Shown here: positions 35,146-44,747 of the stretch, one piece after another
Layout of the letters: each line of letters opens with the position of its first letter
Numbering within the stretch: the stretch's first letter is position 1
Assembly (NCBI RefSeq): GCF_036588685.1
Contig: NC_086383.1
Location: forward strand, 36,898,171-36,962,170
DNA: 64,000 bases
Reading direction: 5' to 3'
DNA from: Mytilus trossulus
Taxonomy: Eukaryota > Mollusca > Bivalvia > Mytilida > Mytilidae
Notes under the pieces: model-generated
Databases searched by the model: none
Told to the model about the DNA's origin: nothing
Seen by the model: the letters and a program-made list of their open reading frames with translations, nothing else
Translations under genes and position numbers: made by a program

Positions 35146-35358
35146 TACTGTAAATTCAGAAATTATTGCAAGGTTTTTATTATTGCGAAAAATGCGACAG
35201 AGTTGTAAACGCAATAATTTAAACTCGCATTTTTTTAAAATAGTTTATATGATTTAAACAGGATTTTTCTCAAAGTCGTAAAAATTTAAATCGTATTATA
35301 GTCTAAAATGACAAAATTGCAATAATAAATGCACGCAATAATTTCTGAATTTACAGTA
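35146..35358. mobile_element. 209-bp miniature element, CTGTAAATTCAG ends, TA-flanked
   Basis: CTGTAAATTCAGAAATTATT at 35148 returns inverted as AATAATTTCTGAATTTACAG at 35356, with TA on both sides. This is consistent with a Tc1/mariner-type derivative. A partial second copy lies at 16880-17012. Confidence 0.85.
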
Positions 35359-35810
35359 ATCAACACACGGATACAATTCAATTATTTGAAATACCTTTTC
35401 ACAAATTAGCATATTCATAACAGTACATATATACTACACGCCATAAACACCTCTCCCTATCCCCATTCTGCCGGGATTACCAGACTTATAAAATTAATGC
35501 ATGTGGAATTTTGTCAAATGAGTCTCTGCAGCCCTTGACGTGCTTGGTGAAAATCAGAAAACTACACGTCAAGGAAATAATTCTGTTATTGGTGCACCTG
35601 ATGCGCTAATATAGATGGACGTGTAAAAAATCTCTCTTGTGGAATGGGACAATACGATGGATAACTAAAATATAACGGGTCAAAACTGAATACACTAACA
35701 ACAGAGTGAATCTTGTATGCTTTAAACAAACATCTACATCCAAATAATATTTTTTTGTTTACTTATCGAGACATTCCTTTGTCAACATTCAAGGACAAAG
35801 GACAAACAAC

Positions 35811-36578
35811 ATGGCTGCCCCCACGGATCAAAACAATGAACTTAATTCAGAACCATTGATTTGTAGTTCACAACCTGTAATGTCTCTTAACACTCCAGCA
35901 ATTAAACCATCAAACAAACGAAAAGAACTATTAAGTCCGGAGCTTCTCCCAGGAACACAAAAGCAAACAACACGTCAAATAAGACGTCGTAACTCAGTAG
36001 GAGATCTTAGAGAAATAGAAAAAAAAATACCTGCACCAAGGAAAAGTATTGCTGATAAAGTTCTAGAGGCCCTGTCTAGCCCTGATGTCATTAATAAAAT
36101 TGTACCAATTCTTGCTGAAAAAATAGGTGAATCTTTTTCCTCAATGATTGAAGAGGAGGTTAAAAAATGTGTTGATCAGCAAGTAAAACCGATAGCTGAA
36201 CTAGTCGAACAAAATGGTAAAAGACTTGACACTGACAATATTAGAATTAGTAGATTATATTCTAATGTCGAAAACGTCAACGAAGGTGTAAAAAGTAACA
36301 CCAAAATTGTTAATGAAATTGATACAGAAGTTGGCACTCTCTTCAAAAGAATTGCAGATCTTGAAACCAGATTAGAAAACCAAGAACAATATTCACGCCG
36401 AACAAGTTTGCGTTTTCATAATATCCACGTGCCTATCGATCCCCGTACCGGTAAAATTCCTCACCCTATTAACACTGATATTTATATATTACAAGTCTGT
36501 AATTCCAAACTTGGCTTGAATCTAACTGTGAACGATATAGGGCGTAGCCATGTTATAGGGAAGGTAAAAAATGGGTAA
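35811..36578 (+). CDS. LINE 2 ORF1 protein (probably shortened)
   Basis: A 255-residue protein from the ATG at 35811. It probably binds element RNA and assembles particles. The N-terminal third is polar and basic (KRKELLSPE, QIRRRNS). Residues from about 115 to 200 are rich in heptad-like charged and hydrophobic residues and are probably a coiled coil. It ends in LENQEQYSRRTSLRFHNI and then GRSHVIG, a pattern common in ORF1 proteins of invertebrate LINEs. The frame stops right after GRSHVIGKVKNG, earlier than I would expect, so a short C-terminal part has probably been lost through a deletion or mutation. The stop overlaps the ORF2 ATG (ATGGGTAA, 36571-36578). Confidence 0.75.
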   Translation: MAAPTDQNNELNSEPLICSSQPVMSLNTPAIKPSNKRKELLSPELLPGTQKQTTRQIRRRNSVGDLREIEKKIPAPRKSIADKVLEALSSPDVINKIVPILAEKIGESFSSMIEEEVKKCVDQQVKPIAELVEQNGKRLDTDNIRISRLYSNVENVNEGVKSNTKIVNEIDTEVGTLFKRIADLETRLENQEQYSRRTSLRFHNIHVPIDPRTGKIPHPINTDIYILQVCNSKLGLNLTVNDIGRSHVIGKVKNG

Positions 36579-36798
36579 CTGTATCGAACAATACAGGTTG
36601 GCCATAGGGTTATTTAACTCAGGTAAATTTCATTTTTCCGGATCAGATAATTTTTGTAACGGAGAAACATTTTCGGAAATTCTATTTACCAATTGTCGTT
36701 GTTCATTTCTCGTCGTCTCCTTGTCGCTTCTTCAAAGCCTTGATCCAAACATAAATGTTTTATTCCTTCTATTTGTGTTACATTTTATCCTAATAATT

Positions 36799-36825
36799 GG
36801 AAGCGTTGAACAAAATCCTGGTCCA
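36799..36825 (+). other. 2A-like ribosome-skipping motif in LINE 2 ORF2
   Basis: GSVEQNPGP occupies residues 77-85 of ORF2, directly after a hydrophobic stretch (about residues 61-76). It fits the 2A signature (Asp-x-Glu-x-Asn-Pro-Gly-Pro) except that the usual Asp is Ser. 2A-like motifs near the start of ORF2 are known from several APE-type LINEs of invertebrates. Activity with Ser at that position is uncertain. Confidence 0.7.
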
Positions 36826-38562
36826 ATTGAACATGAAAACGATTTTTCTCGTGAAACTGATAACTCCATATCAATATGCAATATTAACATTCGTAGTTTA
36901 CGAAATAAGATTGATTTCATTCAAAATTTCGCAGAAGAGTTTGATATTGTAACAGTCACTGAAACGCACTTAGATCCAAACATAAATAACGAAGAATTAA
37001 TGATAGATTCATTTTCACAAAATATATTCCGTAAAGATCGTAATAACGCCGGAGGAGGCTTACTCATTTATACAAAAGATGATATGTCAGTCACCAGAAA
37101 AGGTGTACTCGAAAACCACATTGACGAAACTATCTGGGTGGAGATCAGAGGTAAAGGTCAAACTTTTTTATTATGTTGTACTTATCGACCGGAATGGTCA
37201 GGTGTTGAATATTGGACACGGCTAAATCATGCTATAGAACTTGGTTATCAGTATACAGAAAACATTGTGGTTTCTGGAGACTTGAATTCAGATTTATTTT
37301 CGTATAATAATAATAAGTTATATGATATAATTCATCAATTTAATTTAAAAAACGTTATTAATAAACCAACAAGGGTAACTGATCACAGTAGTACTTTACT
37401 TGATCCAATCATTTTAAGTGATGCTATACAATTTTCTTTTTCTGATGTACTGAATGTACCTGATAACATCAGTGACCACGATGCCTCTATTATTTTTTTA
37501 CAATGTCCAAAGTCCGAAACAAAGTCGTTTAAACGGGAAATATGGTTATATGAAAAAACAGATGTTGAAAAGTTTTCAAATATGTTGAATGCAATTGAAT
37601 GGAATGAACTCTTTTCCAATGTTGAGGAAGTAGACGAAATGGTCACTATATTCACTGAAAAAATCCTCAGCATTGCAAGAGAGAGCATTCCAACCAAAAT
37701 AGTAACTATACGTGGTAATGACAAACACTGGTTTAACACTAATATCAGAAAAGCAATTCGAATAAGGGATAGATTACGAAAAAAATCAATTAAATCTAAA
37801 AAAGAAACGGATATTAATAAATATAAGAAATAGAGGAATAAAGTGAACAATATGAAAAAGGAAGCGAAAGAAAATTTTGAGAAAAACTTGGAAAATATAA
37901 TACTAGATAACGCTTCAGATTCTAAGACTTATTGGAAAATTATGAAGATGCTGATTAAGCCAAATAGAGGATCTAATAACATACCCCCATTAAAAAATAT
38001 TCTTAATGATAATCGTTTTGAGGAGTTCGCCGATAGAGACGACGAGAAATGCGACATTCTAAATAAGTATTTTTGTTTCATTTCATCGCTAGCAGATGTT
38101 GATGCTCAATTACCCGATTTCGACAAAAAAACTAACAATTTATTGAATGATATAGTGATTAGTACTAGTGAAATTGTTGATATCATAAAAACTATAAATC
38201 CCAAAAAAGCGTCCGGCCCGGATGTCATTAGTCATAAGATGCTTAAAATTTGTCCCGACAAAATTGCAATTCCATTATGTATTATATTTAATAAATCCTT
38301 GCATCAGTCCAAATATCCTTCCAGCTGGAAAATTGCAAATGTTATAGCCTTATTTAAAAAGGGGGATAGTTCATTACCTTCAAATTATAGACCTATATCA
38401 CTCATAAGTTGCATAGGCAAAGTCATGGAACGTGTTGTATATAAATATGTTTACAACCACTTACAAAGATTTAAATTAATTTATGAGTATCAATCGGGTT
38501 TTTACGGAAGCGTATTAGGGACATTGAAAAAATAAAATTGTCAGTGATTTTTTTTTTTCAAA

Positions 38563-39020
38563 GTCGAAATTTTGACTTCTCAAATCTCGAAATTTTGACT
38601 CTAACTTGAAATTTTGACTTTTCAAATCTCGAAATTTTGACTTAAACTTGAAATTTTGACTTTCTAAAATCTTGAAATTTCGACTTTTTTTAAACTCAAA
38701 ATTTCGACTTATTTAAAACTCGAAATTTCAACTTATTCTAAACTCGAAATTTCGACTTATTTAAAACTCGAAATTTCAACTTATTTTAAACTCAAAATTT
38801 CGACTTATCTAAAACCCGAAATTTCGACTTATCTAAAACCCGAAATTTCGACTTATTTAAAACTCGAAATTTCAACTTATTTTAAACTCAAAATTTCGAC
38901 TAATTTAATACTCGAAATTTCAACTTATTTTAAACTCGAAATTTCGAATTATTTTAAACTCAAAATTTTGACTTTTTGTAAACTCAAAATTTCGACTGTT
39001 GAAATCTCGAAATTTTGACT
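38563..39020 (+). repeat. Left 24-bp array of the fold-back element
   Basis: About nineteen units like CGACTTATTTAAAACTCGAA followed by ATTT. Many contain the palindrome TCGAAATTTCGA. The first and last units differ more (AAATTTTGAC) than the middle ones. Confidence 0.92.
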
Positions 39021-39763
39021 CTTTCTAAGTACTTTTAAAACGTTGATGTTAGTATTCAAACACAGTTATTACAATTTTAGAAGGAGTAGACAAAGACGCA
39101 AATTATTAAAGCGTCATCCACACATTTTGGCAATTTATATTCAGAAATTGGCTTTGTTCTTAAATTAAGATATGGATCAGCATTTAATATTGAAGAAATC
39201 ATTCGTAAAAAGAACATGCATGTTGACATAATCCCCCCCCCCCACCCATTCCATTTTTTAGTTTCCACGACACTGTCATATGATCGTCAGATCTAAGGAC
39301 ATTTAGCATCACAGTTTCAAAGGCCTGTTTGGTATCCCAATAGCAAGTCACTGACTTTGCCTTGTTTAAAAAATGGTAAATCAAGTAGCCAAAAATGCCA
39401 TGCATATTCAGGACGATAAATGAACTGCTCAGTTTTCTAGTTTTGGAAGTTTGCATTCTTATAACACAACTATTAACCCTTGTCTTTATATATTAGACTG
39501 TTGAATAAAAGTATGTGGTAATATAGATGCGTCGGAATAGCGGGGTAGTCTTGATACACATATCAGAAGTCCAGACTTGAAATATGTATTTGAACGTGAA
39601 ACATTTTTTATTTATTCTTCAGCAAGAACAAGATTTTCTAACCTCTTTAAAATGGTTTAGTTTATTAAAATATGCTTATGAAGTTTATGATGTATATGGC
39701 TCTCCGCCTTGCTGATATAAATGACTGTGAATGTGGTAATCGCAAAAGTATAAATACTAAGGA

Positions 39764-39997
39764 AAAGTCGAACTGTTAAGTTTTAAAAAAGTCGAAATTT
39801 TGAGTTTAAAAGAAGTCGAAATTTTGAGTTTAAAGGATTCGAAATTTCGAGTTTAGAAAAAGTCGAAATTTCGAGTTTAGAAATAGTCGAAATTTCGAGT
39901 TTAAATTAAGTCGAAATTTCCAGTTTAAAAAAAGGGCGAAATTTTGAGTTTAAAAGAAGTCGAAATTTTGAGATTTGAAATGTCAAAATTTCGACTA
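39764..39997 (-). repeat. Right 24-bp array, inverted
   Basis: About nine units like AGTCGAAATTTTGAGTTTAA followed by AAGA, complementary to the left array. It is about half the length of the left array. Confidence 0.92.
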
Positions 39998-42189
39998 TGA
40001 AAAAAAAGTTCACTGCCAATTTTATTTGTTCTATGTCCCTAATACGCTTCCGTAGGTTTTCTTCCTAAATGTTCAACGGTTCACCAACTGTTAGAAATAT
40101 ATAATTGCATATTGAACTCACTTGAAAAGAAAGAGATAAGTTGTTTCGTTTTTTGCGATTTCTCTAGAGCCTTTGATAAAGTTTGGCATGATGGTTTATT
40201 ACATAAAATGAAGGCTTATGGTATAAATGGAAATCTGTTAAAATGGTTTAGAAGCTACTTAAGTGATAGAAAACAAAGGGTGGTTATCAAGCAATCTTCT
40301 TCAAAACTTTGCAGTATTTCAGCTGGAGTTCCTCAAGGGTCGGTCCTTGGACCATTACTTTTTATAATATATATAAATGATATTGCAGAAAGACTTATTT
40401 CACTGTGCAGACTCTTTGCAGATGACACATCGTTCAGCTGTGCGGATCGTGATGCTTTTCAGATAGAAACTGTGATAAACCATGATCTAGAACAGCTGAA
40501 CGAATGGTCCAAAAAATGGCTAATGTCTTTTAATCCAGATAAAACAGAAATTATGTTATTTTCTAATGTTGAAACCCCAGAAATGAACTTTATATTCAAT
40601 GATAAAAATATACCTATTACAAATATGCATAAACATTTAGGGGTTACATTTAGCAATGATGCTAAATGGAATGCCCACGTTGATAATATTATATCAAGCA
40701 CGTCTAAACATATAAATATGCTAAGGAAGTTGAAATATAAACTGAGCAGGAAAAATTTAGAAAAACTCTATTTAGTTTTTATAAGACCTTTATTTGAGTA
40801 TGCAAGTGAGGTTTGGGATAATATTGGGGTAGGTTATGTCAATAAACTGGAGCAATTACAGCTCCAAGCTGCTAGGATAGTTACGGGCTTACCTATATTC
40901 ACAAGCTCAAGGGCTATTTATGAAGAACTTGGATGGGAAACATTAGCTGAAAGAAGAGAGAGAAGAAAAATCCAAATGTTTTATAATATTCAAAATGATA
41001 ATGTTCCAGAATATTTGTCAAATTTAATTCCCCAAAAAATACAAAGTATGACGGTTTATCCTCTACGCAATGGAAATGACATCATTATTCCATTCTGCAG
41101 ACTAGCATTAACTAATGATTCTTTTATTCCATCAACCATACGTCTTTGGAATAATCTTGATGATTCAACTCGTGATGTGGAATCAATTAATAAATTTAAA
41201 ACTGAACTAAAAAACCGTTACCCTCAGAGTAATATTTTTGTTCCGAAGCAATATGAATTTGGAAATCGAAAATTGAATATAATTCTCACCCAACTTCGAT
41301 GTTTTGCATCATCCTTAAACTATGATCTATATAGGGTCAACATTATTTCTGACCCTTCCTGCCGCTGTGGTGTTAATCGTGAAGATTCCTATCATTTCTT
41401 TTTTAAATGTATATTATATTCAAACATACGAAATAAAATGTTTGAAAGTCTTCGCTGGCTTCCAAATGATTGTAAAATTAACATAGAACTACTTACCTCG
41501 GGTAGTTGTCTTCTTACTTTAGAGCAAAACCGAAACATTTTCAAAAATGTCTTTGAGTTTATTAAAAGTTCGGAAAGATTTCAAATTGTCTAGGTAGCAA
41601 ACCATGATCGCACACACATCATCATCTAAGATTTCTTCTCCCTTTTTTTTTGTCCTTTTTAATTTTTTTTAATTGGGGTTTTGTTTTTTTTATTATTATT
41701 TTTGTGTTTTTTTTTGTTTTTTTCTGTTTTCAAAATAATTTATTCATTTATATATTTTTATTTTTATTTATTTTTTCTGTATTATTATTGTTTTCCTATT
41801 CTTCAATCTTCAATTTTCCGTCTTTTGATCCATATTTATATATATATTTACTAAATTAGATATACCATTCTTTACATGCATGCTCATACATATATTTTTG
41901 TATTATATTGCTATAAATGTTAAATGGAGAAGACTTCATAAGTCTGTTTGACTTGTGTCTTATCCAATTTGTACTTTAACAAATAAAATATGTTTAAACT
42001 AAACCTGATCTCCAAATCGATATTAATGTTCGTTCAGCAGCGAGTATTTCATTTACATTTAGCACTAAAACAAATCAATAAGAATTGAAAAGTGTTGAAA
42101 TCCGCATAAAGATGACTTAAAGTCTACGGATTTTACATGCAAAGATAGTGCATATGAGGGTTTGGATGGGATGTTATGATTAAAGAATA

Positions 42190-42365
42190 ATGCCCTTGAG
42201 AATGAAGATTAGAGAATAACGAGCAAAAAAAATGAAGATTAGAAAAATGCTTGGTCTAATTTTTTGAAGATTAGAGAAAAAGGGGTTAATTTTTTGAAGA
42301 TTAGAGAAAAAAGGGGTGACATTAAATGTTTACAGAATAAAAGACCCCCCCCCCCCATCCAGATC
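42190..42365. repeat. AAGATTAGAGAAAAAGGGG repeat with C-run
   Basis: Three to four copies of a GAAGATTAGAGAA-type word, two of them in the longer form TTTTTTGAAGATTAGAGAAA, are followed by a run of C (42345-42357) and CATCCAGATCCTCGCATATG. Probably part of an interspersed element. Confidence 0.6.
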
Positions 42366-42482
42366 CTCGCATATGATTGATGAAAATGCAGGTTTTATGT
42401 TAAGGGTTAATGTGAGAATAATTGCATGCATAATCTGGACGTAATGACTCAGTATATAAAAGAATGACAAATTCATTCGGGT

Positions 42483-44410
42483 TTTTTTTTTTAGTTTAAA
42501 CAATATTTTATTCAAATAAATTGAATTGGATTGGGCAACAGGCATAGCCTATGTAAGCCCTCTCCACAAAACAAGGTACAATATATTACATTCAAACAAA
42601 GCAACACATGCACAAACATAAAGACAAAACAGAATAAATTTTTCAAAAATACCTCTTAGCTGACTGGAATGATGTTTCAAATAGTTAGCTCAGATCAAAA
42701 GTATGACTATTTTCAAAATGCTTCAAATGTAAACTCAGAAAAATTAATAAAAAATATACTATGAAAAAAAAAGATTAAGTTCTATAAACTCCAACATTGA
42801 TTTAGAGGTCTCATATTAAACTAAATGGTCTCCAGTCAGCTATCTAAAATAATAAATTTAATAACTCATTTTTAAAACAACATGTTTGATATCATGTACT
42901 TATGTTTACTAAATTTTTGCACCTGAAGAAAAACGACAGCGAGTAGTAACCATATTGATACATTAAAGAATTATAATAATATAAAAAGAATTTAGAATGT
43001 TAATAATAAAAGAAAGAAAAAAAAAAAAAAAAAAAAAAAACAGATTTAAGAAATTAAAGATATACAAATTGAATATATGAATGATATAGAAATAAAGGTG
43101 CATTTAGTAGCTTTTTAGCTTTAATAATATTAATTTCAATGTACTGTCATTTCATTATAACTTTTGTTTCAATATTAATTATTTTTCTGCTGATTCAGGT
43201 CTAAGAGCTTAATATAAAACAAAATACAGACATACAAAGTAAAAGTTAATTTGGTTTTGGACTATAAAATACATTTCATTATACAAATCTCTCTGAATTT
43301 TTTATATATTCATGAACGGCCTTAACTATCTGCACATTGTCTTCAAAACTCAAAGATTGATCACCAAATAGTATCAAGTTTAAATCAATATCAACTCCAT
43401 AAGCAGACAGTTTATCAAGGAGTGTGATCCTATTAATAATGTATGATGGACAATCAAAAAAATAATGTTGGTTGTCTTCACATTTATATAAACATTTAGA
43501 ACAGGAAGGTTCTTCTGTCAAAAAATCATGAAACAAGTGAGAATTTAAATTACTTGCATCGTTTCGTAATTGACAATGAATAATATTAAATTTTCTTATA
43601 CCTGAACAAAAATATTTAGGAGGAATCTCTGGTTTATATATTTTATCAAGTACAGATTTAAACTGGTTAATCGACAAAGCATTTTTAGCATTAGTGTCTA
43701 ATTCATTCCAGAGTTTAACAACAGAAGGTATGAAACTTTTATAATATGAAACTGTTCTGCACCTTGGTATGGTATAATTCTGAGAGTCTCTCCTAAGATT
43801 ATAATCATTCGGTGTGAGAAAACAAGGTTCTAATAAGTCTGTCATATAATCTGGGGAAAATCCATTTTTTATTTTATAAAATGAAGTAAGTTTATGCTTC
43901 TTCCTTCTGTCTGATAATTTTTCAAGACCTATTTCAGTGTATAATTTTTTAAGAGAAGTTGTACGTCGGAGACCAGTAATAATACGAGCAGCTTCAATTT
44001 GAACACTTTCTAATAAGTTAGCTTCTTGTAAAGTACAATTATCCCATACAATGTTTGCATATTCTAGAATAGGGCGAATAAATGCTGTATAAATTGTAAT
44101 AAGTACATTTCGATCCAAACTATATTTTACTTGTCTTAATAAATGTAATCTAGAACATGCTTTTTTATAAATTGCATTTATATGTAATTTCCAATTAGCC
44201 TTACTCTCAAAGTTGAGACCTAGGTGACAGTGACTTTTAACTTCTTTTATTTGGTCCCCTCCAATGCCAAAGTATAAAGGGGGAGGATTGATATCTTTTC
44301 TAGAAAATAAAAGGGTTTCTGTTTTAGAGGGATTAAAGGTTACAGCCCAGTTTTCAGCCCATGTTTTAATGTTTTTTAAACGCTATTGCACACGGTCAAG
44401 GTCCATAAAT
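42483..44410 (-). mobile_element. Non-LTR retrotransposon 3, 5' truncated
   Basis: It reads from about 44410 down to 42483: the end of a reverse transcriptase, a 3' UTR of about 790 bp and a terminus AATAAAATATTGTTTAAACT followed by an A-run. The terminus is nearly the same as in LINE 2. The 5' cut falls just after the expected catalytic FADD region, as is usual for incomplete reverse transcription. Confidence 0.85.
43279..44382 (-). pseudogene. LINE 3 reverse transcriptase C-terminal fragment
   Basis: The frame is open from just below a TAG (44383-44385) to the stop at 43279. It starts at WAENWAVTFNPSKTETLLFS (post-catalytic region), then HLGLNFES, IYTAFIRPILEYANIVWDN and AARIITGLRR, and ends with a Cys/His knuckle PSCSKC...H...C. 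The same order is found in LINE 2 ORF2 (FNPDKTEIMLFS, FIRPLFEYASEVWDN, SCRCG...H...C). The annotated-looking start within it at 44118 is a TTG and not real. The nuclease and catalytic Asp residues are absent, so this is a dead fragment. Confidence 0.88.
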
Positions 44411-44737
44411 CATAGTATTCTGACACCGATTTATTCTGTCTTTTCTGTTTCTTCTCAATGTTACATACTTAGCAGAGAAGCAGAAAACAGCACCTTTCCT
44501 TTTTGTGAAGTGCTGTCAATTGAATTTTACTACTTGGTGTTGTGAAACAAAAAAGGTGCATCCTCCAATGAAAAAGACTCATCTAGGGTTAATTTGTATT
44601 TATTTATGAAAACAACAATTTCTTAAGTTTGTCAATAGGGCACTATTAACTATTGCAACATCAATTGTTTTTGAAACAATTGATCAATCAACCAATACAA
44701 CTTTGGAATTATGCTAATAAAAAACGTTTTCATTTTA
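44411..44737. other. 5' flank of receptor copy 4
   Basis: No repeat is recognised. It ends in ACGTTTTCATTTTAG (to 44738), a good splice-acceptor candidate nine bases before the ATG. Confidence 0.5.
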
Positions 44738-44747
44738 GGACTTTAAA

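Larger units (their letters stand above)
38503..40054. mobile_element. 1552-bp fold-back transposon inside LINE 2
   Basis: The ends are TACGGAAGCGTATTAGGGAC and its inverse GTCCCTAATACGCTTCCGTA, extending to about 70 bp of imperfect inverted repeat. The 6-bp target duplication GGTTTT lies at 38497 and 40055. Inside each end lies an array of 24-bp units in opposite orientation (38563-39020 and 39764-39997). The middle 700 bp (39030-39760) is single copy here, with a C-run at 39231-39242. No transposase is visible. The TIR sequence does not match a superfamily I know. Confidence 0.9.
36571..41593 (+). pseudogene. LINE 2 ORF2: 2A-like leader, endonuclease and reverse transcriptase, broken
   Basis: Frame 36571-37833 carries a hydrophobic leader, the 2A-like GSVEQNPGP and an APE-type endonuclease (NINIRSLRNK, VTETHLDP, SGDLNSD, SDHDASI). 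A TAG at 37831-37833 is the only point mutation. The same frame then runs on to 38502 with the start of the reverse transcriptase (KKASGPDVIS, NYRPISLIS, YQSGF). The fold-back insertion follows. From 40061 the reading resumes with FCDFSRAFDKVWHDGL, GVPQGSVLGPLLF and FADDTS, then a thumb-like region and a C-terminal Cys/His knuckle (SCRCG...H...C) before the TAG at 41591. Removing the insert with one copy of its target duplication leaves a continuous frame, so the insertion is younger than the element. Confidence 0.9.
35500..42005 (+). mobile_element. Non-LTR retrotransposon 2, near full length, interrupted
   Basis: It comprises a 5' UTR (from about 35500), ORF1, ORF2 with endonuclease and reverse transcriptase, a long T-rich 3' UTR (41594-41980) and the terminus AATAAAATATGTTTAAACTA. 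The 5' UTR has a hairpin CCTTGACGTG...CACGTCAAGG (35533-35574). ORF2 has one TAG (37831) and is split by the 1552-bp fold-back element at 38503-40054. Its reverse transcriptase (FADDTS, NYRPISLIS) fits the Jockey/CR1/L2 group. Exact ends and target duplication were not determined. Confidence 0.88.

Noticed and set aside
37383-37850. 155-codon minus-strand frame
   Set aside because: It is antisense to the LINE 2 endonuclease region, with no independent support.
39199-39456. 85-codon minus-strand frame as the transposase of the fold-back element
   Set aside because: It is too short, has a Gly run from a C-tract, and shows no catalytic motif.
38563-39997. CRISPR-like regularly spaced repeats
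   Set aside because: The 24-bp units are contiguous without unique spacers, lie in two inverted arrays inside a transposon, and the genome is animal.
41650-41859. 69-codon frame rich in Phe, Leu and Ile
   Set aside because: It is a translation of the T-rich 3' UTR of LINE 2 and has low complexity.
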